A stretch of 35,961 bases of DNA from NCBI GenBank assembly GCA_947588925.1, contig CANQAT010000005.1, positions 1-35,961 on the forward strand, given 5' to 3'. Shown piece by piece: positions 1 to 7,352 of this stretch. Within the stretch, counting starts at the first letter, position 1. Each line of letters opens with the position of its first letter. Origin of the DNA: an uncultured Bacilli bacterium. Lineage in GTDB: Bacteria; Bacillota_I; Bacilli_A; RF39; UBA660. The notes under the pieces are model-generated. The model did not search any database and had not been told where the DNA came from. It worked only from the letters and a program-made list of their open reading frames with translations. Both the position numbers and the translations under genes were made by a program.

Positions 1-16
1 ATATTAATAATGACAC

Positions 17-63
17 ATGTAACATTTTCGCTAATTATTCATTTTTATTTATGTAACATTTTC
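17..63. repeat. Direct repeat ATGTAACATTTTC (two copies)
   Basis: The 13-base word ATGTAACATTTTC occurs at 17-29 and again at 51-63, so the copies start 34 bases apart. They lie upstream of the small XRE regulator gene and could be operator half-sites, but nothing else in the sequence supports that. In such AT-rich DNA chance is possible. Confidence 0.4.
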
Positions 64-153
64 AAAAATTTTTCACAACTATATTTTAAATTTTATTTTT
101 ATATTAGTAATCTATACTCGATGGTGTGTTTTAATACATCACATAAGCCATTT

Positions 154-171
154 TAGGTTATACGTAACCTA
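154..171. promoter_or_regulatory. Operator-like inverted repeat upstream of XRE gene
   Basis: TAGGTTA-TACG-TAACCTA is a perfect 7-bp inverted repeat with a 4-base centre, about 40 bases before the XRE regulator start. XRE regulators commonly bind such dyads and repress their own gene, so autoregulation is a reasonable inference. AT-rich boxes between it and the gene (around 188-200) could hold a -10, but no clear -35/-10 pair stands out. Confidence 0.4.
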
Positions 172-210
172 TTATGGAATAAATTTAGTAATATTATATT
201 GGTGGTATAA

Positions 211-438
211 GTGAACAGATTAAAGGATTTAAGAGAAGATAATGACCTACTTCAAAAAGATGTAGCAAAAGCATTAAATATGTCTCAAACTGGATATTCA
301 AAATATGAAACAGAAACTAACGATATACCGACAAGCATACTTATAAAATTAGCGTTCTATTATGAAACAACGACCGACTATATACTTGGTCTTACAAATG
401 ATAAAACTATTAATTATAAAAGAAATAAGAGCAATTAA
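211..438 (+). CDS. Small XRE-family helix-turn-helix regulator
   Basis: A 75-residue protein made almost entirely of one HTH_XRE (Cro/CI-type) domain. Residues 4-63 show the family pattern: LKDLREDNDLLQKDVAKAL, then MSQTGYSKYETE for the recognition helix, then P..ILIKLAFYYETTTDYILGL. The start is GTG with GGTGG about 6 bases upstream. It converges on the zeta-like gene across a 3-base gap that is part of a shared terminator. In PezAT systems the antitoxin fuses an XRE domain to an epsilon-like domain. Here the XRE protein is separate and on the opposite strand, so it may or may not control the neighbouring toxin-antitoxin pair. DNA binding is confident; the target is not known. Confidence 0.85.
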   Translation: MNRLKDLREDNDLLQKDVAKALNMSQTGYSKYETETNDIPTSILIKLAFYYETTTDYILGLTNDKTINYKRNKSN

Positions 439-453
439 CTCTTATTTTGTTTT
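423..453. terminator. Bidirectional terminator between XRE and zeta-like genes
   Basis: AAATAAGAG (423-431) pairs with CTCTTATTT (439-447) around a 7-base loop, followed by TGTTTTT on the plus strand and preceded by A-rich sequence. It overlaps the 3' ends of both convergent genes and can serve both. Confidence 0.7.
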
Positions 454-1365
454 TACAGTGTCTATAACTTCTGGAATAACAAATATAGCTTGTTGATTCA
501 ACCCTTCCATTTCTTTTAAATTGCTTTTATAAGATAACGTAAAATCATTTTTACTGTCTTTAGATAACTCTGGATTATTTAAACATTCTTCATATACCTC
601 TTTTGGATTTAATTTGCTTTTATCATCCCATACTACTTTACCATCACGAGATATTAAAGCCATATAATCTATAATATGATTACTATATCCCTCTTTATAT
701 ATTATACCAACACTACTTGGGAGTGTTAATACAGAGTAATCATGAAAACTTTTAGGAACTTTTCTTATTATATGATTGCTATTTTTCATTATATCTGCTC
801 TTAAGTTACACGCTTCATATGATATATCTTTATAAGTTGACAGAAATAGAACTGTATTATTATATCCAATACTCTTTAGATCACTCATACACTTGAGCGG
901 AACAGTAGGTTCCCTCATACCCCATTCAAGTAATAAATTATATCCTTTCTTTGATGCCATTTCTATTAATTTATCTGTCATTACTCCAGCAAAATAATGT
1001 GTGAAATCAGCTATATCATTACCTTTTGTATCATTAACAGTTTCAGTTTTATTTTTCCAAAACTCTTTTATATAATTTTCTATTTCTAAATAATGAGGAT
1101 GATACATTCTATAATTATCTATTCCTATTTCTATTGCATTCCCTATTTTGTTTTTTAATTCCATAGAAAGAACAGTTTTCCCACTTCCAGGTTGACCTCC
1201 TATAAATATCGCACTAGGATTATTTACTGGTGTACAATTTCTTGAAATATGTTTAAATGCCATACTACATGCGTATTCTAACTCGCTATCAGTAAAACTT
1301 GAAAGTCTTATTACATCTTCTTTAGGATAACCCCTTTTTATTAATGATTCTAATCTACTATTCAT
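442..1365 (-). CDS. Zeta-toxin-like P-loop kinase
   Basis: A 307-residue protein of the zeta/PezT toxin family. A Walker A motif GGQPGSGKT lies at about residues 56-64 after a short helical segment. It is followed by IGIDNYRMYHP, matching the zeta signature in which an Asp in this region helps bind the UDP-sugar, and later by LLLEWGMREP. Zeta toxins phosphorylate UDP-N-acetylglucosamine and poison cell-wall synthesis; some relatives have other substrates. The start ATG follows GAGGG and overlaps the upstream 76-codon gene by 8 bases, the usual antitoxin-toxin coupling. A non-toxic zeta-like kinase is possible. It lies at the downstream end of the T7SS gene cluster but behind a terminator, so it may be an independent module. 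Confidence 0.75.
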   Translation of the reverse strand: MNSRLESLIKRGYPKEDVIRLSSFTDSELEYACSMAFKHISRNCTPVNNPSAIFIGGQPGSGKTVLSMELKNKIGNAIEIGIDNYRMYHPHYLEIENYIKEFWKNKTETVNDTKGNDIADFTHYFAGVMTDKLIEMASKKGYNLLLEWGMREPTVPLKCMSDLKSIGYNNTVLFLSTYKDISYEACNLRADIMKNSNHIIRKVPKSFHDYSVLTLPSSVGIIYKEGYSNHIIDYMALISRDGKVVWDDKSKLNPKEVYEECLNNPELSKDSKNDFTLSYKSNLKEMEGLNQQAIFVIPEVIDTVKTK

Positions 1366-1588
1366 TTATGATACCCTCTATTTTATTTATTAAATCATCT
1401 AATATATTCTTATAATTATTTAATAAATTTTCATCTTCACACTCTCTTATTTTATCCTCCATAAGTTCTAACTCTTTAAGTAAATTTTTAAGTTCAATAT
1501 TATTATTGTTTTTTAAATAACTAATACTTAGTGCATATATATTTTCTATATATTCAAGAGTTACTTCTTTTATTAAATTTATATCCAT
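1358..1588 (-). CDS. Epsilon-like antitoxin candidate upstream of zeta-like gene
   Basis: A 76-residue, highly acidic, all-helical protein (IKEVTLEYIENIYALSIS, then repeated L..LL.ELE.M heptads). It is preceded by AGGAGGG and overlaps the zeta-like gene by 8 bases. Size, helical character, position and translational coupling match the epsilon antitoxin or the epsilon-like half of PezA, which blocks the zeta nucleotide site. No sequence motif proves this. It lacks the DNA-binding domain of PezA. Confidence 0.55.
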   Translation of the reverse strand: MDINLIKEVTLEYIENIYALSISYLKNNNNIELKNLLKELELMEDKIRECEDENLLNNYKNILDDLINKIEGIINE

Positions 1589-1600
1589 AAGCCCTCCTAG

Positions 1601-1623
1601 AAAAAAAGCAATTAATTGCTTTA
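1601..1623 (-). terminator. Terminator after DUF4176 gene
   Basis: Read on the minus strand, the palindrome AAAGCAATTAATTGCTTT (1605-1622) begins at the DUF4176 stop codon and runs into seven Ts just before the AGGAGGG of the epsilon-like gene. It separates the T7SS effector operon from the toxin-antitoxin pair, at least partially. Confidence 0.6.
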
Positions 1624-1914
1624 ATTTTCAGTATTATAACTCATTTCTTCAACAAGACCTTTTAATTTAATTTCTGTTTCTTTCCATTCATCATCACTGT
1701 AACCCATATAAAATATTTTATCAATTTGTTCATGATCAAATACTAAATTCCTATCAGCTGATATTAATCCTTCTGGATATAAACATCCTATATAATCAAA
1801 TATTTTATCTCCAGTTTCTATTGATTTTGCAGCAAAGCCAATAATCATTACTCTTTTTTGAGCATCTTTTAATAATACTACTGTACCTATTGGTAAATAT
1901 TTTTCTTTATTCAT
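1621..1914 (-). CDS. DUF4176-like protein of the T7SS effector operon
   Basis: A 97-residue protein starting MNKEKYLPIGTVVLLKDAQKRVMIIGF and continuing FDYIGCLYPEGLISADRNLVFDHEQIDKIFYMGY. The pattern 'LPIGSVVLLKxxxKxxMIxG...YxGxxYPxG...FnhxxIxxVxxxGY' is that of DUF4176, a small family regularly encoded beside LXG/T7SSb toxins in Bacillota. It starts at ATG after AAGGAGG and follows the putative immunity gene by 11 bases. Its role is unknown; accessory or chaperone-like functions are plausible from its constant association with T7SS cargo. Confidence 0.7.
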   Translation of the reverse strand: MNKEKYLPIGTVVLLKDAQKRVMIIGFAAKSIETGDKIFDYIGCLYPEGLISADRNLVFDHEQIDKIFYMGYSDDEWKETEIKLKGLVEEMSYNTEN

Positions 1915-1925
1915 CTTCTTCCTCC

Positions 1926-2408
1926 TTATAAAGTCTTACCTTTAATTACTTCTTTTTTTTTATCTAATATTTCAGTAAGTATAGATTTTCTGTCAGCTAA
2001 TAATCTTGAAACTTCTTCTTTTTTTATAGTTAAATACCCCCCATGATAAAAAGGACTAAATTTAAAATCTAAATCGGATACATCTACATAAGGTTCTTCA
2101 TTTATCAAATCAATTTCTGCAAATCCTTCTGCAACATAACCTACAGGAAATACTCTATTTTTATATTCAGCGTACAACCTATCTCGTATAATATCACTTA
2201 AATCATCTAAATTTACTCTTGTTTCATAATAACCCTTTTTATTTCTTTCTGAAAATTCATTAATTGGCGCATCAGAAAGTAAGCAACCATTGTAATTACT
2301 GTCAATAATCAAATCGTATACAGTATCATTATATAATGCACTTAGCATTATATCTTTGTAAATATAATGTTTTCTGTCCAATGGATAATAAACTAAATTT
2401 TTATTCAT
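1926..2408 (-). CDS. Candidate immunity protein (unrecognised)
   Basis: A 160-residue acidic, soluble protein with no signal peptide or membrane segment, and I do not recognise its family. It starts at ATG after GGAGGTG, 11 bases behind the 632-aa putative T7SS effector and 11 bases ahead of the DUF4176 gene. A small cytoplasmic gene immediately downstream of a polymorphic toxin is usually its immunity gene, so that is the best inference. It contains a Tyr/Asp-rich middle (YVDVSDLDFKFSPFYHGGYL) and a Lys-rich C-terminus. A dedicated chaperone is the alternative. Confidence 0.45.
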   Translation of the reverse strand: MNKNLVYYPLDRKHYIYKDIMLSALYNDTVYDLIIDSNYNGCLLSDAPINEFSERNKKGYYETRVNLDDLSDIIRDRLYAEYKNRVFPVGYVAEGFAEIDLINEEPYVDVSDLDFKFSPFYHGGYLTIKKEEVSRLLADRKSILTEILDKKKEVIKGKTL

Positions 2409-2419
2409 TATTACACCTC

Positions 2420-4318
2420 CTATTGTCTATGAACAATTCCCTTTGAATCTATTATTGCGACTAAAATTTTTTTATCTCCAGATATTTTATAAATTGCACC
2501 ATCCTTTATATCCGATCTACCGTCCATTCCATAAAATTCAACTCCTCCTAGTTTGCTTGAATTTCCTTGATTAAGTGTTATACCTGTTCCGGTGTACGGA
2601 TTATTTGGTACATTATAATATTTTGGATCCTCTATATACATATTTTCTTTAGGGATCCCTGATAATTGTGAAGTTCTCTCTAATTGAGACTTAATATTAT
2701 CATAATATGTTTGATTTGCCATATCCTCTGCAGAAAGAATTTGTTGTCCATATGCATCATATATAGAATCGTATATTTCTTTACTGTCTGGATTGACATA
2801 ATCCGTTGTTGGTGTCACTCTAGTAACAACCTTTGAACCATTTGAAGCATGGAAGTTTCCCTCTATAACATAAAAATCATTAAGTGTACCATCAGAATTC
2901 TCAAATGGATTATCTTTGTATCTTAAACCAAAACTATCAACAATTTGTTCTCCAGTTTTAAGTGCATCAGTATCATCTGCTAATCCTATACATGATCCAA
3001 CAGTAGCTGAAGAGCCATCCGAATAAAACCTTTGAAAATCTGCTTCGCTAATTGCTTTCGACACTCTCGTTCCATCCTTAAGAGTTCCATCGCTATTAGT
3101 TATACCAGCTGTTAATTTATTCCTAATTTCAAAAATTGTTCTTTTTTGATTATCACTTAATTCATTTTGAGGAGTCCTGCTAAGAGTTACATACTCCTCA
3201 ACGGTAATTCTTTGTTCCTTACATAATTTTCCTAAATCACTATATGAAGGCATACCCTGCGTATATTTATTATAATAATCATTAACTCCCTCTCTAAATA
3301 AATCTTCTACAACATTCTTACCTAAATTAATAGTATATTCACCAAATAAGTATGCTAAATCTTTGACACTAAATTCTTTGGCACCAGTTATATATGGAAT
3401 AATATCATCTGCTGTCATGAACCCTGCACTAATATAATTCCCTATTGCCCCTTTAGAAAGTAATGCTTTTTTTAAATTTTCTATTATAAATTCTTTATTA
3501 AAAATCGTATTAAAGAATTGTTTTCCTACAACCTTAATCCCGCTTTTAGTTGCTTCCTTACCTATTGTGTAGACTTCTCGTCCAAACTTTCCTTCTGCAT
3601 ACCAACTAAGTGAGCCCAAAGCTCCACTTCCAAACATAGCAGCATATTCCCATCCAGTTGTATCCGTTCCATTTTTCCAAATATTCTCTGCAGCTTCTCC
3701 GTAACCATCTAAAAAACCAACTCCAGCCACCAAAAAAGGTCCAGCTACCGGGACAGCACTGAGTGCTGTTGCGGCTACCATTTTAGTGACATCTTTTGTA
3801 ACATTTCTTACACCTTGAGCGACTTTACTATCATATTTCAAGTATGAAGCATCGTTTATTCCAGATAAAATTCCACCTTTTCCATATAAAGAATCGTTAA
3901 ATTCTGTTACTAGATCCCTTGCAACAAATTCCTTGATATGAGTCGTGTCACATCCACACCAATCACCAATCGTTGCAATTAATCCGCCTCCTCCGTCTAT
4001 AACGACACTTTCTACAACATCAGCTACGCCACTTAATAAACTCGTAATTCCTACTATTTCAGTAGCCCTCGTACTTACTATAACATCTTTAATAGTCTTC
4101 CAAAAACTTTTCTTCTCTTTCTTTACTTCGTTTTTAGCTTTTTCTATTCCTTTTTCTAAGTCAAATACATTATGACTAACATTATCGTATTTGCTATAAT
4201 CTATATCCTCTACATCACCATAAAATTGCCCTTTAAATATATTTGACGGATTATTATTTACATTATATGTTTTTACACTATTAAGTTTTACATTACTTGT
4301 TTTAAAGTTAATTCCCAT
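2420..4318 (-). CDS. Putative T7SS effector with unrecognised C-terminal toxin domain
   Basis: A 632-residue protein if it starts at the ATG at 4318 (MGINFKTS); a TTG three codons earlier sits too close to the AGGG box. There is no signal peptide. Residues about 82-117 and 180-207 are Gly/Ala/Val-rich hydrophobic stretches (for example ATALSAVPVAGPFLVAGVGF), typical of the middle region of LXG-type polymorphic toxins. The C-terminal ~230 residues form a distinct polar module containing SSATVGSCIGLADDTDALKT, DFYVIEGNFHASNGS and NPYTGTGITLNQG; I cannot assign its activity. It lacks an N-terminal WXG/LXG helical hairpin. The preceding gene supplies such a domain 12 bases upstream, suggesting that the targeting and toxin parts are separate chains. 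An immunity candidate and a DUF4176 gene follow. Confidence 0.6.
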   Translation of the reverse strand: MGINFKTSNVKLNSVKTYNVNNNPSNIFKGQFYGDVEDIDYSKYDNVSHNVFDLEKGIEKAKNEVKKEKKSFWKTIKDVIVSTRATEIVGITSLLSGVADVVESVVIDGGGGLIATIGDWCGCDTTHIKEFVARDLVTEFNDSLYGKGGILSGINDASYLKYDSKVAQGVRNVTKDVTKMVAATALSAVPVAGPFLVAGVGFLDGYGEAAENIWKNGTDTTGWEYAAMFGSGALGSLSWYAEGKFGREVYTIGKEATKSGIKVVGKQFFNTIFNKEFIIENLKKALLSKGAIGNYISAGFMTADDIIPYITGAKEFSVKDLAYLFGEYTINLGKNVVEDLFREGVNDYYNKYTQGMPSYSDLGKLCKEQRITVEEYVTLSRTPQNELSDNQKRTIFEIRNKLTAGITNSDGTLKDGTRVSKAISEADFQRFYSDGSSATVGSCIGLADDTDALKTGEQIVDSFGLRYKDNPFENSDGTLNDFYVIEGNFHASNGSKVVTRVTPTTDYVNPDSKEIYDSIYDAYGQQILSAEDMANQTYYDNIKSQLERTSQLSGIPKENMYIEDPKYYNVPNNPYTGTGITLNQGNSSKLGGVEFYGMDGRSDIKDGAIYKISGDKKILVAIIDSKGIVHRQ

Positions 4319-4330
4319 TACAATCAATCC

Positions 4331-5566
4331 CTACTCATGATTTATTATATCTTTCATATCATTCGATTTAATATTAGAAATTCCATTATACCCTGAATTT
4401 GCAACCGTTATTCCTGATCCCAAATCATAATTACCTTTTGGAATGTTATCTGAATTAATATTATTTGTATTTGTTTGATAAGTGTTAATAGTATTACCAA
4501 TAGCGGTACTAGGTTTAAAATTAATATCTGTTTTATTACCAGAAACAAAACCTATATTACTACTTAAATTCCCAATTCTTTTTATATCATTCAACTCTAT
4601 TTCATTATTTCTTCCAGTTTGAAATTCAATATTATCGTTTAAATTTGATACTTTATTTTGTTTATCAAAATCAATTTTATTATTATTTGCAAATGTAGAA
4701 TTTATATTTTTACCTAGATCATCAACCTTTTTTACATCTTTTAAATTGATATCATTTAAAGTAGAAAATGAACTATTGATATTACTACCCAAGCCATCAA
4801 CTTTACTATCATTATTTAGTTTTATACTATTAACTTGATTAGTATAAGTTACACTAGGACTATTTAAATTAGGATTTCCCTTATTAAAATCGTTAATAGG
4901 TTTAGAAATAACACTGCCATACGTTTCTAAATCATCTTTATTATTTATCTTTACATTTAGGTCAGATAACTTCCAAACATATTCAGTTAAATCTAAATTC
5001 ATATTAAATTGTCCAATACGCTTTACTCTAACTTTAGAATCATTAATTTCATTATTTATTGAATTTACAAACACCGTAATCTCTGATATCAAATCTTTTA
5101 TTGAAACACTTATATCCCTAATCTCTACCTGTAATTTGTATATTAAGCTTAAATATTCAAAATCAGGTCTAAATAGATTTATGTTTATTTTATTTAGACT
5201 TTGATCTAAAAGTGTTATTGAACGTTTCAAAGTAGTTATACAACTATTTATTTCACTATCATCAAATTTAAGCGTTATAGAATCTTTCCTACATCCTTGC
5301 TTTGAACACAAATAATCTATATTATTTGTAAATTGTTGAATTTCACTATATAAGTTATCTAAATAACAAAAATAATCTATTATATTACTTCTATCCCTTT
5401 TTATTTTTTCCTTAAATACAGGTGAGTTTACATCATTCCAAGCTGAATCTAAATACGATAAACTACCATAAACTAAATCCATATCTTCTACATAACCTTT
5501 TTTTATTTCTTTGTATCTTGATATATCGTCATTAATCTTTGGTATATCTAGTTTGAAATATGTCAT
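4331..5566 (-). CDS. T7SS targeting/substrate protein with C-terminal 25-aa repeats
   Basis: A 411-residue protein. Residues 1-200 are helical and carry SAWND (Trp43) after YFKLDIPKINDDI, resembling the N-terminal helical hairpin of LXG/WXG substrates. They align over their length with the 203-aa protein of the other module (12019-12630; shared YFK, YKEIK, SAWND, FKE.I..D). The second half is specific to this copy: from residue 246 it consists of at least four 25-residue repeats, then a Gly/Asn-rich tail. Start ATG follows GGTGAT. The stop lies 12 bases before the putative effector. The likely role is to carry or scaffold the effector to EssC; that is inference from order and homology. Confidence 0.6.
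   Translation of the reverse strand: MTYFKLDIPKINDDISRYKEIKKGYVEDMDLVYGSLSYLDSAWNDVNSPVFKEKIKRDRSNIIDYFCYLDNLYSEIQQFTNNIDYLCSKQGCRKDSITLKFDDSEINSCITTLKRSITLLDQSLNKININLFRPDFEYLSLIYKLQVEIRDISVSIKDLISEITVFVNSINNEINDSKVRVKRIGQFNMNLDLTEYVWKLSDLNVKINNKDDLETYGSVISKPINDFNKGNPNLNSPSVTYTNQVNSIKLNNDSKVDGLGSNINSSFSTLNDINLKDVKKVDDLGKNINSTFANNNKIDFDKQNKVSNLNDNIEFQTGRNNEIELNDIKRIGNLSSNIGFVSGNKTDINFKPSTAIGNTINTYQTNTNNINSDNIPKGNYDLGSGITVANSGYNGISNIKSNDMKDIINHE
4457..4831 (-). repeat. Tandem 25-residue protein repeats (4 full plus a partial)
   Basis: Residues 246-345 of the 411-aa T7SS protein divide exactly into four 25-residue units, with a decayed fifth after them. Consensus: N-x-I-x-[LF]-x4-K-[VI]-x-x-L-x-x-N-I, then about seven variable residues. 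The DNA period is 75 bases, but the DNA copies have diverged, so the repeats are maintained at protein level. Confidence 0.75.
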
Positions 5567-5574
5567 TTTATCAC

Positions 5575-5793
5575 CTACATATTACTTATTTTAGGAATTA
5601 TTTTATTATTTAAATTATTTATTTGATTAGAAACTTTTTTGATAATATTTGATATTTCATCACACTTAAAACCATCATTATTGAATTTAATTGATTCCCC
5701 TAAAGTGCTTTGAACATTTTTTAAATTATTCTTTACTGTGTTTAAGTTATTTTTTATTTTTTTCATGTTATTTAACAATTCTTGATCATTCAT
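5575..5793 (-). CDS. Small helical T7SS helper (Lap-like), module 1
   Basis: A 72-residue, Asn/Lys-rich helical protein without Trp, beginning MNDQELLNNMKKIKNNL. It pairs with the 71-aa product of the second module (12636-12851): both have LL.NMKKIK.NL.TV...L.NVQ..L..SI.F.N.GFK..EI.NI. Its size and its position before the YFK/SAWND protein match the small LXG-associated partner proteins (DUF5082/DUF5344-type) that bind effector targeting helices in T7SSb. Family assignment is by position and character, not by a confident domain match. Start ATG follows GAGGTTGAT, immediately downstream of the tandem hairpins. Confidence 0.55.
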   Translation of the reverse strand: MNDQELLNNMKKIKNNLNTVKNNLKNVQSTLGESIKFNNDGFKCDEISNIIKKVSNQINNLNNKIIPKISNM

Positions 5794-5805
5794 TTTATCA
5801 ACCTC

Positions 5806-5871
5806 ATTTTTAGATAAGTATTAGAAATTCTAATACTTATCTAAAAATAGTAATTAAATTACTATTTTTAA
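5806..5871 (-). promoter_or_regulatory. Intercistronic tandem hairpins, module 1
   Basis: In the 74-base gap between the WXG gene and the helper gene lie two perfect dyads. One is 5844-5868 (AAAATAGTAATT and its complement around one base); the other is 5811-5843 (16-bp arms around one base), extendable by 5 bp at 5806-5810/5844-5848. They share the AAAA/TTTT tract, so some pairings are alternatives. The same pair occurs at the same place in module 2 (12866-12929) with compensatory changes. Likely roles are partial termination or mRNA 3'-end protection, giving more WXG protein than downstream products. Confidence 0.7.
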
Positions 5872-6653
5872 CTCCACCTAGAACTTCCCAAATCATTAAG
5901 TGATTGATCTATCTGTGTGTTGGCCTCTTGTATTGAACTTTGAATGTTGGCATCAGAAGAACTATAGTTTTGAGTCATTAATTGGTCTAACGCATTATAC
6001 ATATCTTTTACTGCAATAGTTACCTCAGCAATAGCATCTCCAGTTTTAGTTATATAATTTTTTATAGAACTAGCTTGCTCTCCAAAGAATGCTTGATCAG
6101 TTTGAATTTCATCAAATAAATTATTTGTTTGGGCCTTTATTTGAGCAACAAAGTTATCAACTGCTGATTCTATTTCTCTTTTACTTGTAGCGTACCTTAA
6201 TCCTCTATTATCCTCATCTGTCAAATATATTAAATGAGGCTTTACTATAGGATCGTCTTCTTTTGGCCTAGATATTACTGGTTTTTCTACTTTAAATGAA
6301 GAAAACAAACTGTTTTTTGCTGTATCACCGGTTAAAGTGTTTTTTTGTTGAAAATCATGCCATGCATATGCCAAGCCCTCAATGGTATCTAATGAGCTTT
6401 GAGCCAAGTTGTATGCATTATTATATAATGTACAAATTCTATCAGCTAATCTAGCCTCATAGTCTTGCTCATCTTCTCCAATCCAGTGTGCTTGAAGAGT
6501 TTTATATACAGGTTCCCATTGTTGCTGTGTATAGATACCCATGTTTTTATAAGCTTCCGCAATTCTATTCATTAATTCATTGGCTTTACTAACATTATAA
6601 CCAATGTATGCTCTTTCGCTACCTCCGCCAGTATTAAGTGCTACGTGTGCCAT
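5868..6653 (-). CDS. WXG-type T7SS secreted protein, module 1 (261 aa)
   Basis: Residues 1-110 contain the WXG100-like core: long helices around AHWIGEDEQDYEARL, where W-x-G forms the turn. A second helical region follows a Pro-rich linker (VEKPVISRPKEDDPIVKP) and ends in the short tail SRW. It is more than twice the usual ~100-residue WXG100 length, so it may fold as two linked helical hairpins. The 244-aa protein of the second module is a full-length paralogue (DFQ, A[IV][DN][ND]FV, AFFGEQ/AFYGKQ, DLY or DMYNA.D.L, QNY, terminal RW). Start ATG follows GGGAGGT. Predicted to be an EssC substrate or structural secreted component. Confidence 0.65.
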   Translation of the reverse strand: MAHVALNTGGGSERAYIGYNVSKANELMNRIAEAYKNMGIYTQQQWEPVYKTLQAHWIGEDEQDYEARLADRICTLYNNAYNLAQSSLDTIEGLAYAWHDFQQKNTLTGDTAKNSLFSSFKVEKPVISRPKEDDPIVKPHLIYLTDEDNRGLRYATSKREIESAVDNFVAQIKAQTNNLFDEIQTDQAFFGEQASSIKNYITKTGDAIAEVTIAVKDMYNALDQLMTQNYSSSDANIQSSIQEANTQIDQSLNDLGSSRWS

Positions 6654-6669
6654 ATATCTTACCTCCCTA

Positions 6670-6969
6670 TTATAAATTAGAATTTAAATGATTTACTTGA
6701 GTTTTAAGATTAAAATCCTGTCTTTGATAACTTGTTTTAACACTATATAAAATATCAGAATAGTTATTAATAAGTTTCAATATTGAATTTAGATTTAAAG
6801 CTTGATTTATAGGTGGTCCAAATAAATAATCAAGACCACTACCGGTATAACACTCCTTAAGATCATTTATAATACTTAAAAACCTATTTGAATCACTACT
6901 AAGTGAACGGATATAGCTATTATTTTTATTTATCAGTGCGTCTATATTATCAAGATTAACTCCTATCAT
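6670..6969 (-). CDS. WXG100-like small protein, module 1 (99 aa)
   Basis: First gene of the downstream T7SS module. At 99 residues it has the size of an ESAT-6/WXG100 protein: two helices around CYTGSGLDYLFGPP, where Y-T-G sits at the W-x-G turn. It resembles the product of 13672-13974 throughout (NSYIR/HNYLS, LK..Y[TS]G..L..LF.[GW]P.N, Y.[RK]QD.N.K.Q..H.NSN). Start ATG follows GGAGGA. It is 16 bases upstream of the 261-aa WXG gene and probably partners with it, as WXG100 proteins form dimers. Confidence 0.6.
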   Translation of the reverse strand: MIGVNLDNIDALINKNNSYIRSLSSDSNRFLSIINDLKECYTGSGLDYLFGPPINQALNLNSILKLINNYSDILYSVKTSYQRQDFNLKTQVNHLNSNL

Positions 6970-6981
6970 TAAATCCTCCTT

Positions 6982-7003
6982 GATAACACTTGGCTATGTT
7001 ATC
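6982..7003 (-). promoter_or_regulatory. 5'-UTR hairpin, module 1 transcript
   Basis: GATAACA and TGTTATC (7 bp, 8-base loop) form a hairpin that ends about 3 bases before the GGAGGA of the 99-aa gene. A hairpin in the same place precedes module 2 (13988-14008) with a different sequence, which suggests selection for structure. It could protect the 5' end or tune initiation. Confidence 0.45.
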
Positions 7004-7004
7004 T

Positions 7005-7036
7005 AATATAAGATTACCATTTATTTATCGGGTCAA
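7005..7036 (-). promoter_or_regulatory. Possible promoter for module 1
   Basis: On the minus strand TTGACC (7031-7036) is a good -35. The best -10 candidates are TCTTAT (17-base spacing) or TATATT (20-base spacing). It lies between the EsaB terminator and the first gene of the module, where a new promoter is needed. The -10 is uncertain. Confidence 0.4.
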
Positions 7037-7070
7037 TCTTTCTATAACCTAAATTAGAATATATAAAATT

Positions 7071-7099
7071 TAAAAAAGATTGTACTAACTGTACAATCT
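7071..7099 (-). terminator. Terminator after esaB-like gene
   Basis: Minus-strand AGATTGTAC and GTACAATCT (9 bp, 5-base loop) run into a T6 tract. The stem starts inside the stop codon of the ubiquitin-like gene. It closes the essC-esaB unit and separates it from module 1. Confidence 0.85.
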
Positions 7100-7352
7100 A
7101 AACTAATATAATTTTTTTATTATTATTAATATTTGTATCTCTTATGATAAGATCTTCCATATATAAACTAGATGTCTCAGGATCAAATATATAATGGGAT
7201 TTATCTACATCAAAGCTAAAATCGGATAATTCGTAAACAGATTTAACTATTAGCTCTATAATTTTTTTAACACTTTCATTAGTTGGAATATATATTTCAT
7301 ATTCCTCATCTATATTTGGAACATAAACTTTAACCAATACTTTATTCTTCAT
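7098..7352 (-). CDS. esaB: EsaB/YukD-like ubiquitin-fold protein
   Basis: An 84-residue protein with the beta-grasp pattern of EsaB/YukD: KVLVKVYVPNIDEEYEIYIP, then a helix (SVKKIIELIVKSVYEL), then FDPETSSLYMEDLIIRDTNINNNKKIILV. EsaB is a conserved cytoplasmic component of T7SSb that regulates or assists secretion. The ATG at 7352 is preferred because GGAGAAAGGG precedes it; an upstream TTG in the same frame would leave no ribosome site. It overlaps the 3' end of essC by 11 bases, so translation is probably coupled. Usual T7SSb order places esaB before essC; here it follows. Family call is by fold pattern and context. Confidence 0.7.
   Translation of the reverse strand: MKNKVLVKVYVPNIDEEYEIYIPTNESVKKIIELIVKSVYELSDFSFDVDKSHYIFDPETSSLYMEDLIIRDTNINNNKKIILV

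Noticed and set aside
3945-4175. Plus-strand 76-aa ORF inside the effector gene
   Set aside because: Shadow frame within a convincing longer gene.
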